A stretch of 60,960 nt of DNA from Flavobacterium palustre (lineage in GTDB: Bacteria; Bacteroidota; Bacteroidia; Flavobacteriales; Flavobacteriaceae). Made by a program: the position numbers and the translations under genes. Positions 44,785-53,143 of the stretch are shown here, in pieces (within the stretch, counting starts at the first letter, position 1; the number at the start of each line of letters is the position of its first letter). The notes under the pieces were generated by a model. It had not been told where the DNA came from and ran no database searches. It saw only the letters and a list, made by a program, of their open reading frames with translations. The stretch is taken from NCBI RefSeq assembly GCF_014639535.1, contig NZ_BMGA01000011.1, positions 251 through 61,210 on the forward strand, given 5' to 3'.

Positions 44785-46347
44785 ATGAAACATAAAATAT
44801 ATAATTATTTAGCCGGTTTCTTTTCGCTGGCAATAATAACAACGAGTTGTGTTAACGATGAAGATTTAATTCAGGTTGACCCTAATAATAAAGCAGTTGA
44901 CTCTTTTTGGAAAACAGATAATGATGCTCTTTTGGGAGTAAATGCGGCATACGGAAGTTTATTAACTGACGGAACCTATATGCGTAGTACACCTTTACTG
45001 TTAGATTTAAAAGGAGATGATTGCAGAAGTAACAGCCCTTGGCCGGCGATGGCAAATGTGGGACGTTTTAATTCTAATGTTAGTGATGCTGCAATTTACG
45101 GTTGGGCTTATGAAACTTATTATCAGGGGATTTTTAGAGCCAATCAGGTTTTAGCTAATGTGCCGGCTATCAATTTTGAAGATGCAGCATTAAAAGACAG
45201 AATTTTAGGTCAGGCTTATTTCCTGAGAGGATTGTATTTGTTTCATGCTGTTAATATGTTTAAGAACGTACCGGTTCCAACACAGCTGGCTGCAATTTAT
45301 CCTCAAAAAACAGAAGCCGAAGGTTGGGCACAGGTTATTGCCGATTTTAAAAAGGCGGCCGAATTATTACCGACGTCTTACACTACCGTTTCAGGTTTGG
45401 ATGCAGGAGAAAAAGGGCGTGCTACTAAAGGTGCTGCTTTGGGATATTTAGGAAAAGCTTATTTGTTTACCAAAGATTTTACAAATGCACGCGATACTTT
45501 TAAAGAAGTGATTGATTTAGGAATCTATTCATTAGTATCTAATTACCGAGATAATTTTACCGAAACCAATGAAAACAACTCAGAATCTTTATTTGAAGTG
45601 CAATTCAGCAGAGAAGCAGGAGGAGTTGACTTAGGTTGGGGTGGTGCTCCGGCTTCAGGCTGGGGAAAAACTTCGGCAAGAGCTATTACTTATGGTCCAA
45701 GAGATTTTGGATTTGTAGATGTTCAGCCAACCTGGGCTTTGTACAATGAATATCAACAGGAAAAAACTACGGCAAATACTATAGATCCTCGTTTAGATGC
45801 TACTATGTTTTACAATAAACCAGGTGGTATGCAATTATACGGAGTAGATTTTGCAACAAAATATGCTTCTAATCCAGCCGATTTGAATGATTTGTTTTGT
45901 AGAAAATACCAAAATTCTGATGGTCAAAAAGTGAATGAATTTGACTGGAGATCTGGAATCAATGAGCGTTTATTGCGTTATGCCGATATATTGTTAATGT
46001 ATGCAGAGTGTCTTAATGAGACAGGAAATACAGCCGGTGCTTATACTTATATTCAAATTGTCAGAGATCGTGTTGGTTTACCACTTTTAAGTGTTGCAAA
46101 ACCAAATATGACAAAGGAACAAATGAGAGAACAAATAGGTCACGAAAGATTCTTAGAGTTTCCATTGGAAGGACATCGTTTTGATGACATCCGTCGTTGG
46201 GGATGGTTACAGGATCCTACAAAACTAGCCTGGCTAAAAACCAGAGATGCTGAATTTAATTCTTATGCAGCAGGAAGAGAATTTTTCCCAATTCCACAAT
46301 TAGAAAGGGATAATAATCCGGGAACGATTCAGAATGACAGTTATTAA
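44785..46347 (+). CDS. SusD/RagB-family nutrient-binding lipoprotein
   Basis: The 520-residue protein has a lipoprotein signal (FFSLAIITTSC, Cys at residue ~22) and SusD N- and C-domains: LGQAYFLRGLYLFHAVNMF, ATKGAALGYLGKAYLF, and MREQIGHERFLEFPLEGHRFDDIRRWGW. Ends KIRNDSY-like (NDSY). SusD is the lid that captures glycan on SusC. The specific glycan is inferred as arabinan from neighbouring enzymes. Confidence 0.93.
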   Translation: MKHKIYNYLAGFFSLAIITTSCVNDEDLIQVDPNNKAVDSFWKTDNDALLGVNAAYGSLLTDGTYMRSTPLLLDLKGDDCRSNSPWPAMANVGRFNSNVSDAAIYGWAYETYYQGIFRANQVLANVPAINFEDAALKDRILGQAYFLRGLYLFHAVNMFKNVPVPTQLAAIYPQKTEAEGWAQVIADFKKAAELLPTSYTTVSGLDAGEKGRATKGAALGYLGKAYLFTKDFTNARDTFKEVIDLGIYSLVSNYRDNFTETNENNSESLFEVQFSREAGGVDLGWGGAPASGWGKTSARAITYGPRDFGFVDVQPTWALYNEYQQEKTTANTIDPRLDATMFYNKPGGMQLYGVDFATKYASNPADLNDLFCRKYQNSDGQKVNEFDWRSGINERLLRYADILLMYAECLNETGNTAGAYTYIQIVRDRVGLPLLSVAKPNMTKEQMREQIGHERFLEFPLEGHRFDDIRRWGWLQDPTKLAWLKTRDAEFNSYAAGREFFPIPQLERDNNPGTIQNDSY

Positions 46348-46388
46348 TATTAACTGAATCCGTTTCTAATAAAATTAAAATTCTAAAT

Positions 46389-46426
46389 AATCATGTGGTA
46401 AACACGAGAACATTTACCACATGATT
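46389..46426 (+). other. Perfect 14-bp hairpin between susD and the first GH43 gene
   Basis: AATCATGTGGTAAA (46389-46402) pairs with TTTACCACATGATT (46413-46426), loop 10 nt, followed by TTATAT. Likely partial terminator or mRNA 3' stabiliser that lowers read-through into the enzyme genes. It also covers the alternative upstream start at 46421, supporting 46445 as the GH43 start. Confidence 0.7.
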
Positions 46427-46444
46427 TTATATCTGAATACAAAG

Positions 46445-48058
46445 ATGAAAAAATCAAATTCTATTTTGAAAATAGCGTCTTATTTTGGGCTTTCTTTATT
46501 TGTGCTTGCCACAGTAAGTTGTTCAAAAGACGATCCAACTGAAGAGACAGATCCTCCTGTTGTTGTACCGCCAGTGGTAACACCTACTTTTAACGGACCT
46601 AAATATGCTGATAATTACACTTCGATTGCTTCCTGGAGTAACAGATCACAATGGAATTTAGCTAATGTTCATGATCCTACTGTTGAAAAATCGGGCGAGT
46701 ATTATTATATGTATCAAACCGATGCTTCTTATGGAAATGCGCATGATGGACACGGACATTTTCCTTACAGACGTTCTAAAGATTTGATTAATTGGGAGTT
46801 TATGGGAACCGCTATGGCGCAGGCTCCGGCATGGGTAAAAGATTCCTTGAATAATAAGAGAGCCAGAATGGTTCCTGCTTTGCCTCCAATAGATAATCCC
46901 AGATACGGATATTGGGCTCCTTTTGTAAAAAAAGTAGGCAGTAAATACCGAATGTATTACAGCATCGTGGTTGATGAACCAATAACAGGAAGCAGTTTTG
47001 AAACTTCATGGTCTGAAAGAGCTTTCATCGGACTGGCAGAATCAGATGATTTGGCGTCAAATGTTTGGGTTGATAAAGGAATGGTAGTATGTTCTGAACC
47101 CGATGGTGTAAAACCTTATTCTTTTACAGGTACAAGAAATTGGGAAAATGCTTATTTTAAATTCAATGCAATTGACCCTACTTTTACTGTTACTCCCGAA
47201 GGAGAACATTATTTGATTTATGGTTCCTGGCATTCGGGAATTGCAGCTTTAAAACTGAATCCAGCCACAGGAAAACCGGATCAGTTAAAAACATTGAGTG
47301 ATTACGGAACCCGAATTGCTTCCCGGCATCCTACCAGCCGTTGGCAGGCTTCTGAAGGACCTGAAATTATATACAATCCGGATACGCAATATTATTATTT
47401 GTTTTTGGCTTATGATGAACTTTCAGTTGCCTACAATACCCGTGTGGCGCGTTCCAGAAGTATTACCGGTCCTTTTTTAGGAATTAATGGAGCTAATATT
47501 ACTAATGGAGCCGACTGTTGGCCAATGTTGACACATCCTTATGGATTTAACAATCATACCGGCTGGGTAGGTTTTTCACATTGTTCGGTATTTCAAAATC
47601 CGGATACCAAAGAATGGTTTTATGCTTCTCAGGCGCGTTTGCCTGAAAATGTTCCGGGGATCAATGCTTCTAATGCTGTGATGATGGGACATGTGCGAGC
47701 GATTCAATGGACAGAAGACGGCTGGCCTGTAGTAGCTGCTGAACGCTATGCCGGAGTACCTAAAACGACAATCACAGAAGCTTCTTTTATAGGAACATGG
47801 GAGCAAATTACGATGAATTATCAATACAAGACTATTCAGAAATCAGTAACGATTACCTTAACTCCTGATAAAAAAGTAATTGGAGCTTTAACAGGAACCT
47901 GGTCTTATGATAGTGTAAATAAAACTTTAACTGTAAACGGAAATAAATGTAAAGTAAGTGATGCCTGGGACTGGGAAGCTTCAACAAGAAAAGTAACTCT
48001 CAGTTATTCCGGATTAACTGCTGATGGCAGACCTGTTTGGGGTAAAAAAATAAATTAA
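46445..48058 (+). CDS. GH43 family arabinanase-like lipoprotein with C-terminal beta domain
   Basis: The ATG at 46445 gives a lipoprotein signal with lipobox LATVSC. The ~537-residue enzyme has the five-blade propeller residues of GH43: NVHDPTVEKSGEYYYMY (base Asp), FNAIDPTFTVTPEG (pKa Asp) and ASEGPEIIYNPDT (acid Glu). A C-terminal beta domain (SFIGTWEQITMNYQYKTIQK...) is typical of longer endo-arabinanases of the GH43_4 type. It is probably exposed on the cell surface next to SusC/D. Endo-arabinanase is inferred. Confidence 0.82.
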   Translation: MKKSNSILKIASYFGLSLFVLATVSCSKDDPTEETDPPVVVPPVVTPTFNGPKYADNYTSIASWSNRSQWNLANVHDPTVEKSGEYYYMYQTDASYGNAHDGHGHFPYRRSKDLINWEFMGTAMAQAPAWVKDSLNNKRARMVPALPPIDNPRYGYWAPFVKKVGSKYRMYYSIVVDEPITGSSFETSWSERAFIGLAESDDLASNVWVDKGMVVCSEPDGVKPYSFTGTRNWENAYFKFNAIDPTFTVTPEGEHYLIYGSWHSGIAALKLNPATGKPDQLKTLSDYGTRIASRHPTSRWQASEGPEIIYNPDTQYYYLFLAYDELSVAYNTRVARSRSITGPFLGINGANITNGADCWPMLTHPYGFNNHTGWVGFSHCSVFQNPDTKEWFYASQARLPENVPGINASNAVMMGHVRAIQWTEDGWPVVAAERYAGVPKTTITEASFIGTWEQITMNYQYKTIQKSVTITLTPDKKVIGALTGTWSYDSVNKTLTVNGNKCKVSDAWDWEASTRKVTLSYSGLTADGRPVWGKKIN

Positions 48059-48067
48059 AAATAAATG

Positions 48068-48096
48068 ACCCTTTCGATTTCAGAAAGGGTTTTTGT
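48068..48096 (+). terminator. Terminator after the first GH43 gene
   Basis: ACCCTTTC (48068-48075) and GAAAGGGT (48083-48090) form a perfect 8-bp stem, followed by TTTTGTT. It separates the susCD-GH43 group from the GH51-araA group. Confidence 0.75.
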
Positions 48097-48201
48097 TAAA
48101 ATACAAACAGAGTTTATTTATAGCTTGTTTTTATCTTTTTATTTTGCCTATATTTACAAATGTTAAACATACACTTATAACCAATAAAAAATGTAACTGG
48201 A

Positions 48202-49749
48202 ATGAAAAAAAATTTAATGTTATTGTTGATTTTTACTTTTTGCAATCAACTTGCTTTTTCACAAAAAGAAACCACAGTTTTGAGTATTAAAAAAGCGGAA
48301 AACCCAATTGTTATTAATAAAAATATTTATGGTCACTTTGCAGAGCATTTAGGGAGATGTATCTACGGAGGTTTTTTTGTTGGGGATACTTCTAAAATTC
48401 CAAATACTGCCGGAGTCAGAAACGATATTATTGCCGCTTTAAAAGAATTGAAAATTCCAAATTTAAGATGGCCTGGAGGATGTTTTGCTGATACTTACCA
48501 TTGGAAAGACGGTATTGGACCAAAAGAAAACAGACCAACAATTGTAAATCAATGGTGGGGAGGAACAACGGAAGATAACAGTTTTGGAACTCACGATTTT
48601 TTAAATTTATGCGAAGTATTAGGAGCTGAACCTTATTTGGCTGGTAATATTGGTAGTGGAACTGTTCAGGAATTGGCCGACTGGGTTCAGTATGTGAACT
48701 TTGCAGGTAAAAGTCCGATGAGTGATTTGCGTAAGAAAAACGGAAGAAATGAACCTTGGAAAGTGAAATTCTGGGGCGTTGGTAATGAAGCCTGGGGATG
48801 TGGAGGAAATATGACTGCGGAATATTATGCAGGTGAATATCGAAAATATGCCACTTTTATGTCAGATTGGGAAAATACAGGAGGAATCACTCGTATTGCA
48901 TCTGGATCAAATGGTGCCGATTACAATTGGACAGAAGTTTTGATGAAAAATATTCCTACCAATATGATAGGGGGGCTAGGAGTACATCATTATGCTGTTA
49001 TTAATTGGAATAAAAAAGGAGATGCAGTAGATTTTAGCGAAGATCAATATTTTGAAACGATGAAATCGGCATTAAAAATGGAAGAGTTGGTTACTAAACA
49101 CGCCGCTATTATGGATAAATATGATCCTGCCAAAAAAGTAACTATGGCTGTGGATGAATGGGGTGGCTGGTATGAAGTAGAAAAAGGAACTAATCCAGGA
49201 TTTTTGTACCAACAAAATACCATGCGTGATGCTATGATTGCTGGTACAACCTTGAATACTTTTAACAATCATGCTGACAGAGTGCGTATGGCTAACTTAG
49301 CACAATGTGTTAATGTGTTACAAGCGGTAATTTTAACTGATGAGGCTAAAATGATTTTGACGCCAACTTATCATGTTATGAAAATGTACCGAGTTCATCA
49401 GGATGCTGAATTGTTGCCGGTTAGCTTTACTTCACCAATGTACACTTTTGAAGGTAAAAGTCTGCCTGCAATTTCAGCTTCTGCTTCAAAAGACAAAAGC
49501 GGTTTAGTACATATTTCATTAGTAAATGTTGATTCTAAGAAAGAAAATACAATAACAATTGATTTGAATGAACTTGGTTTGAAAAATGTAACAGCAACCA
49601 TTTTGACTTCTAAAAAATTACAGGATTACAACTCATTTGAGAAACCTAATGCAATTGAACCTAAGGAATTTAAAGGATTTAAAAATGCAAAAGGAAAATT
49701 AGAATTGACTATTCCAGCATTTTCAGTTGTAGTATTAGAAGGAAAATAA
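48202..49749 (+). CDS. GH51 alpha-L-arabinofuranosidase (515 aa)
   Basis: A signal peptide (MKKNLMLLLIFTFCNQLAFSQ) targets it to the periplasm. GH51 motifs: GHFAEHLGRCIYGGFFVGD, LRWPGGCFADTYHWKDGIGP, acid/base Glu in GVGNEAWGCGGNM (~196) and nucleophile Glu in AVDEWGGWY (~318). It releases terminal arabinofuranose from arabino-oligosaccharides. The next gene starts 7 bp after the stop. It has its own upstream region after a terminator. Confidence 0.93.
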   Translation: MKKNLMLLLIFTFCNQLAFSQKETTVLSIKKAENPIVINKNIYGHFAEHLGRCIYGGFFVGDTSKIPNTAGVRNDIIAALKELKIPNLRWPGGCFADTYHWKDGIGPKENRPTIVNQWWGGTTEDNSFGTHDFLNLCEVLGAEPYLAGNIGSGTVQELADWVQYVNFAGKSPMSDLRKKNGRNEPWKVKFWGVGNEAWGCGGNMTAEYYAGEYRKYATFMSDWENTGGITRIASGSNGADYNWTEVLMKNIPTNMIGGLGVHHYAVINWNKKGDAVDFSEDQYFETMKSALKMEELVTKHAAIMDKYDPAKKVTMAVDEWGGWYEVEKGTNPGFLYQQNTMRDAMIAGTTLNTFNNHADRVRMANLAQCVNVLQAVILTDEAKMILTPTYHVMKMYRVHQDAELLPVSFTSPMYTFEGKSLPAISASASKDKSGLVHISLVNVDSKKENTITIDLNELGLKNVTATILTSKKLQDYNSFEKPNAIEPKEFKGFKNAKGKLELTIPAFSVVVLEGK

Positions 49750-49756
49750 AAGGAGA

Positions 49757-50746
49757 ATGAAAATCAAAACAATATTATATAGTGTGAGTCTTTTATCAGC
49801 AGCCGTTTCCTGTAAAACGGCTGCTGTAAAAGAATCAGCTCATACCGAAAATCAGCAATCGCTGAAAATGAATAATCCTATTATAACCGATAAGTATACT
49901 GCCGATCCTGCTGCTTTAGTTTATAAAGACAAAGTTTATCTTTATACAGGACACGATGTTCCTGAAAAAGGAGTGCAATCGTACAGAATGAATGATTGGC
50001 TGGTGTATTCTTCTTCGGATATGGTACATTGGCAAGAACATCCAATCCCTTTAAAAACTTCTGATTTTGCATGGGCCAAAGGTGATGCCTGGGCGGGACA
50101 GGTGATTGAAAGAAACGGAAAATTCTATTGGTATGTTGCTATTACGCATGGAGCTATTCATGGAAAATCAATTGGAATTGCGGTTTCGGATAGTCCAACA
50201 GGACCCTTCAAAGATGCTTTAGGAAAAGCATTAATCACTAATGACATGACAACTAAAACAAAAATTAGTTGGGATGATATTGATCCTTCTGTTATTATTG
50301 ACGATGATGGTCAGGCGTATCTTTTTTGGGGAAATACCGTTTGTAATTATGTGAAATTAAAAGAAAACATGATTGAAATGGATGGACCAATCCAAACGAT
50401 AGATTTACCAAATTTTACCGAAGCACCATGGATTCACAAACGCAAAGGTTTATATTATCTGTCTTATGCTTCTCAGTTTCCTGAAAAAATATCTTATGCT
50501 ATGAGTAAATCAGTTACCGGACCTTGGGAATACAAAGGTATTTTGAACGAAGTTGCCGGAAATTCAAATACCAATCATCAGGCAATCATTGATTTTAAAG
50601 GGAAATCGTATTTCATTTACCATAACGGAGTTATCCCAACTGAAGGAGGAAGTTTTAGAAGGTCAGTTTGTGTGGATCGTTTGTATTACAATCCGGACGG
50701 AACAATGAAACGTGTGGTAATGACATCAGAAGGAATCACTCAGTAG
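49757..50746 (+). CDS. GH43 arabinofuranosidase/xylosidase-type lipoprotein (329 aa)
   Basis: The lipoprotein signal ends in the lipobox SAAVSC (~residue 19). GH43 propeller residues: YTADPAALVYKDKVYLYTGHD (base Asp), DDIDPSVIIDDDGQAYLFWG (pKa Asp) and FTEAPWIHKRKGLYYLSYAS (acid Glu). The form is close to exo-acting alpha-L-arabinofuranosidases or xylosidases. In this locus arabinofuranosidase is more likely; specificity is not decided by sequence. Confidence 0.87.
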   Translation: MKIKTILYSVSLLSAAVSCKTAAVKESAHTENQQSLKMNNPIITDKYTADPAALVYKDKVYLYTGHDVPEKGVQSYRMNDWLVYSSSDMVHWQEHPIPLKTSDFAWAKGDAWAGQVIERNGKFYWYVAITHGAIHGKSIGIAVSDSPTGPFKDALGKALITNDMTTKTKISWDDIDPSVIIDDDGQAYLFWGNTVCNYVKLKENMIEMDGPIQTIDLPNFTEAPWIHKRKGLYYLSYASQFPEKISYAMSKSVTGPWEYKGILNEVAGNSNTNHQAIIDFKGKSYFIYHNGVIPTEGGSFRRSVCVDRLYYNPDGTMKRVVMTSEGITQ

Positions 50747-50798
50747 CGCAGTTTGCAGAAATCAGATTTCAGAAAACGTAGAAATAAATTAAAAAAGT

Positions 50799-51779
50799 AT
50801 GAAATTATATTTTAAAATAAAGTCATTATTCTTTTTTCTAACTGTTCTAATTGGTTCATCCGCTTTGGCGCAAAGCATTTCAGTACACGATCCGGTGATG
50901 ATTAAACAAAAAGATACCTATTATTTGTACTGTACGGGACGCGGAATTAGTGTTTTTAGTTCAAAAGATTTGAAAAATTGGAATCCGGAACCCGCAGTAT
51001 TCAATGAAAAACCAACTTGGGTAGATGCGATTGTTCCTGATTTCAAAAATCATATTTGGGCACCGGATATTTCATTTCATAACAATCAGTACTATTTGTA
51101 TTATTCGGTTTCCGCTTTCGCAAAAAATACTTCGGCGATTGCCTTGGCAACCAATACGACTTTAGATCCGAAAGATCCTTCATACAAATGGGTCGATCAC
51201 GGAATTGTCATTCAGTCTATTCCAAATCGTGATTTGTGGAATGCTATAGATCCTAATTTGACGTTCGACGAAAATAATACACCTTGGTTGGCTTTTGGTT
51301 CTTTTTGGGAAGGGCTGAAAATGGTAAAATTAAATGCTGATTTATCATCAATTGCTCAACCGCAGGAATGGTATACTATTTCAAAACGAAAAAGAACTTT
51401 TGAATTACAAGACACTAATCCTGGAGACGCTGCTTTAGAAGCTCCTTTTATATTCAAAAAGAACGGTTATTACTATCAGTTTTTATCATGGGATTTATGT
51501 TGCAGAGGGAAAGAAAGTACATATAAAGTAGTTGTTGGCAGATCAAAAAACATTACAGGACCTTATGTTGATAAAGACGGAAAATTATTAAACGAAGGAG
51601 GAGGAACCTTAGTTGTTCAGGGTGATGAGAATTTTTATGGTGTGGGACATAATAGCGCCTATACTTTTGATGGCGTAGACTATATCGTTTATCATGCTTA
51701 TGAAGTAAAGAATAACGGAAGACCAAAATTAGAAATCAAAGAGTTGAAATGGGATGCTGATTTCTGGCCAAGTTTATAA
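50799..51779 (+). CDS. GH43 endo-1,5-alpha-L-arabinanase (326 aa)
   Basis: Signal peptide (LFFFLTVLIGSSALAQ) with SPI cleavage after LAQ. Catalytic pattern: SVHDPVMIKQKDTYYLYCTG (base), WNAIDPNLTFDENNTPWLAFGSFW (pKa modulator) and ALEAPFIFKKNGYYYQFLSW (acid), plus the calcium-site GVGHNSAY. This matches ABN endo-arabinanases in length and order (GH43_5 type). It cleaves internal alpha-1,5 links. It is the only single-domain endo-type enzyme here and probably works in the periplasm. Confidence 0.9.
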   Translation: MKLYFKIKSLFFFLTVLIGSSALAQSISVHDPVMIKQKDTYYLYCTGRGISVFSSKDLKNWNPEPAVFNEKPTWVDAIVPDFKNHIWAPDISFHNNQYYLYYSVSAFAKNTSAIALATNTTLDPKDPSYKWVDHGIVIQSIPNRDLWNAIDPNLTFDENNTPWLAFGSFWEGLKMVKLNADLSSIAQPQEWYTISKRKRTFELQDTNPGDAALEAPFIFKKNGYYYQFLSWDLCCRGKESTYKVVVGRSKNITGPYVDKDGKLLNEGGGTLVVQGDENFYGVGHNSAYTFDGVDYIVYHAYEVKNNGRPKLEIKELKWDADFWPSL

Positions 51780-51938
51780 GTAATCAACATTAACTTAATA
51801 AGTTGATTGTTAAATAAATGGCTTGTTTTTTTTATACCGCTATGAGAGGACAATCTTGTAATGGAACTTAAATATTAGAATAGCTGGTAATAAACGCATC
51901 AAAACCCACTTCTCAAATTAATTTAATTAAAGTATAAC

Positions 51939-53057
51939 ATGAAAACAAAGAGATTAAAAAAACTGGCATTATCAGCACTTGTTTTGGTAAGTGTAGCTTC
52001 CTGTAACGATAAAAAAGGGCAAAATGATAAGTCAAAAGAGGAAGTGGCTACAAATGCAAAAACAACCTTATCTAACAAGCCTATTGTGTTGCAAAGAGCA
52101 GATCCGTTTATTTATAAACATACAGATGGGTATTACTATTTTACAGGATCGGTACCAACCTACGACGCTATAGAGTTAAGACGTGCAAAATCTATTAATG
52201 AACTTCAAAATGCCGAAACTTTTAGAGTATGGGAAAAACATAAAAGCGGACCAATGAGTCGTCACGTATGGGCTCCGGAAATTCACTATTTAGAAGGAAA
52301 ATGGTATGTGTATTTTGCAGCAAGCCAAGAAGACGATATTTGGAAATTAAGACCTTATGTTTTGGAGTGTACTGGTCAAGATCCTTTACATGATAAGTGG
52401 ATTGAGCTTGGACAAATGCAGGCAGCTGATGCAGATCCAAAAAGCTTTACCGATTTTTCTCTGGACGGTACTGTATTTGAACATAAAAATAAACGCTATT
52501 TCTGTTGGGCAGAAAAAACGGGAGGACAGTTCGCGGCTTCTAATTTGTACTTAGCCGAAATGGAATCACCCGTAAAACTAAAAACAGTTCAGTTTATGCT
52601 AACAACTCCTGATTATGATTGGGAACGCATCGATTTTTGGGTGAATGAAGGTCCTGCAGTTATTAAAAACAAAGGAAAAATTTACATTACTTTTTCGGCA
52701 AGTGCTACTGGTGCATGTTATAGCATGGGTATGATGGAAGCAGACGAAAATGCTGATATATTAGATAGAAATTCCTGGAAAAAATCCAGATATCCGGTAT
52801 TAAAAACCAATGAAGCAAAAAAGATTTATGGGCCAGGACATAACTCCTTCACAGTAGATGAAAACGGAGAACCATTAGTAATTTATCATGCAAGGGATTA
52901 CGAAAAAGCTGTTGGCGATCCAAAAGTTGTGCCTGCGACAGATAAAAGACCGTTGAAAGAAATTATTGCAGACCCGTTATATGACCCTAATCGTCATGCG
53001 AGAATGATGAAATTAAAATTTGATGATAACGGAAGACCAATATTTGAATATAATTAA
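51939..53057 (+). CDS. GH43 exo-type arabinofuranosidase-like lipoprotein (372 aa)
   Basis: Lipobox SVASC (residues ~19-23) and a linker precede the propeller: LQRADPFIYKHTDGYYYFTGS (base Asp), DFSLDGTVFEHKNKRYFCWAE (pKa Asp) and FWVNEGPAVIKNKGKIYITFSA (acid Glu), then GPGHNSFTVDENGEPLVIYHAR. The arrangement is like exo-alpha-1,5-L-arabinofuranosidases of the GH43_26 group, which cut arabinobiose/triose. About 160 bp upstream is non-coding with a small hairpin (AATCAAC/GTTGATT). Confidence 0.85.
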   Translation: MKTKRLKKLALSALVLVSVASCNDKKGQNDKSKEEVATNAKTTLSNKPIVLQRADPFIYKHTDGYYYFTGSVPTYDAIELRRAKSINELQNAETFRVWEKHKSGPMSRHVWAPEIHYLEGKWYVYFAASQEDDIWKLRPYVLECTGQDPLHDKWIELGQMQAADADPKSFTDFSLDGTVFEHKNKRYFCWAEKTGGQFAASNLYLAEMESPVKLKTVQFMLTTPDYDWERIDFWVNEGPAVIKNKGKIYITFSASATGACYSMGMMEADENADILDRNSWKKSRYPVLKTNEAKKIYGPGHNSFTVDENGEPLVIYHARDYEKAVGDPKVVPATDKRPLKEIIADPLYDPNRHARMMKLKFDDNGRPIFEYN

Positions 53058-53143
53058 AGATATAAAGGGGAAACTTTGTAACAGAGCGATTAAAATTAAT
53101 CCTTTTGTTAATTTTTACTCTAATAAAAAAGAAAGATTAAAAA

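Noticed and set aside
46421-46444. Upstream start of the first GH43 gene
   Set aside because: The extra residues precede a good lipoprotein signal and lie in a perfect hairpin; 46445 is better.
48093-48290. 65-residue plus-strand open frame
   Set aside because: It overlaps the start of the GH51 gene in another frame and covers promoter DNA.
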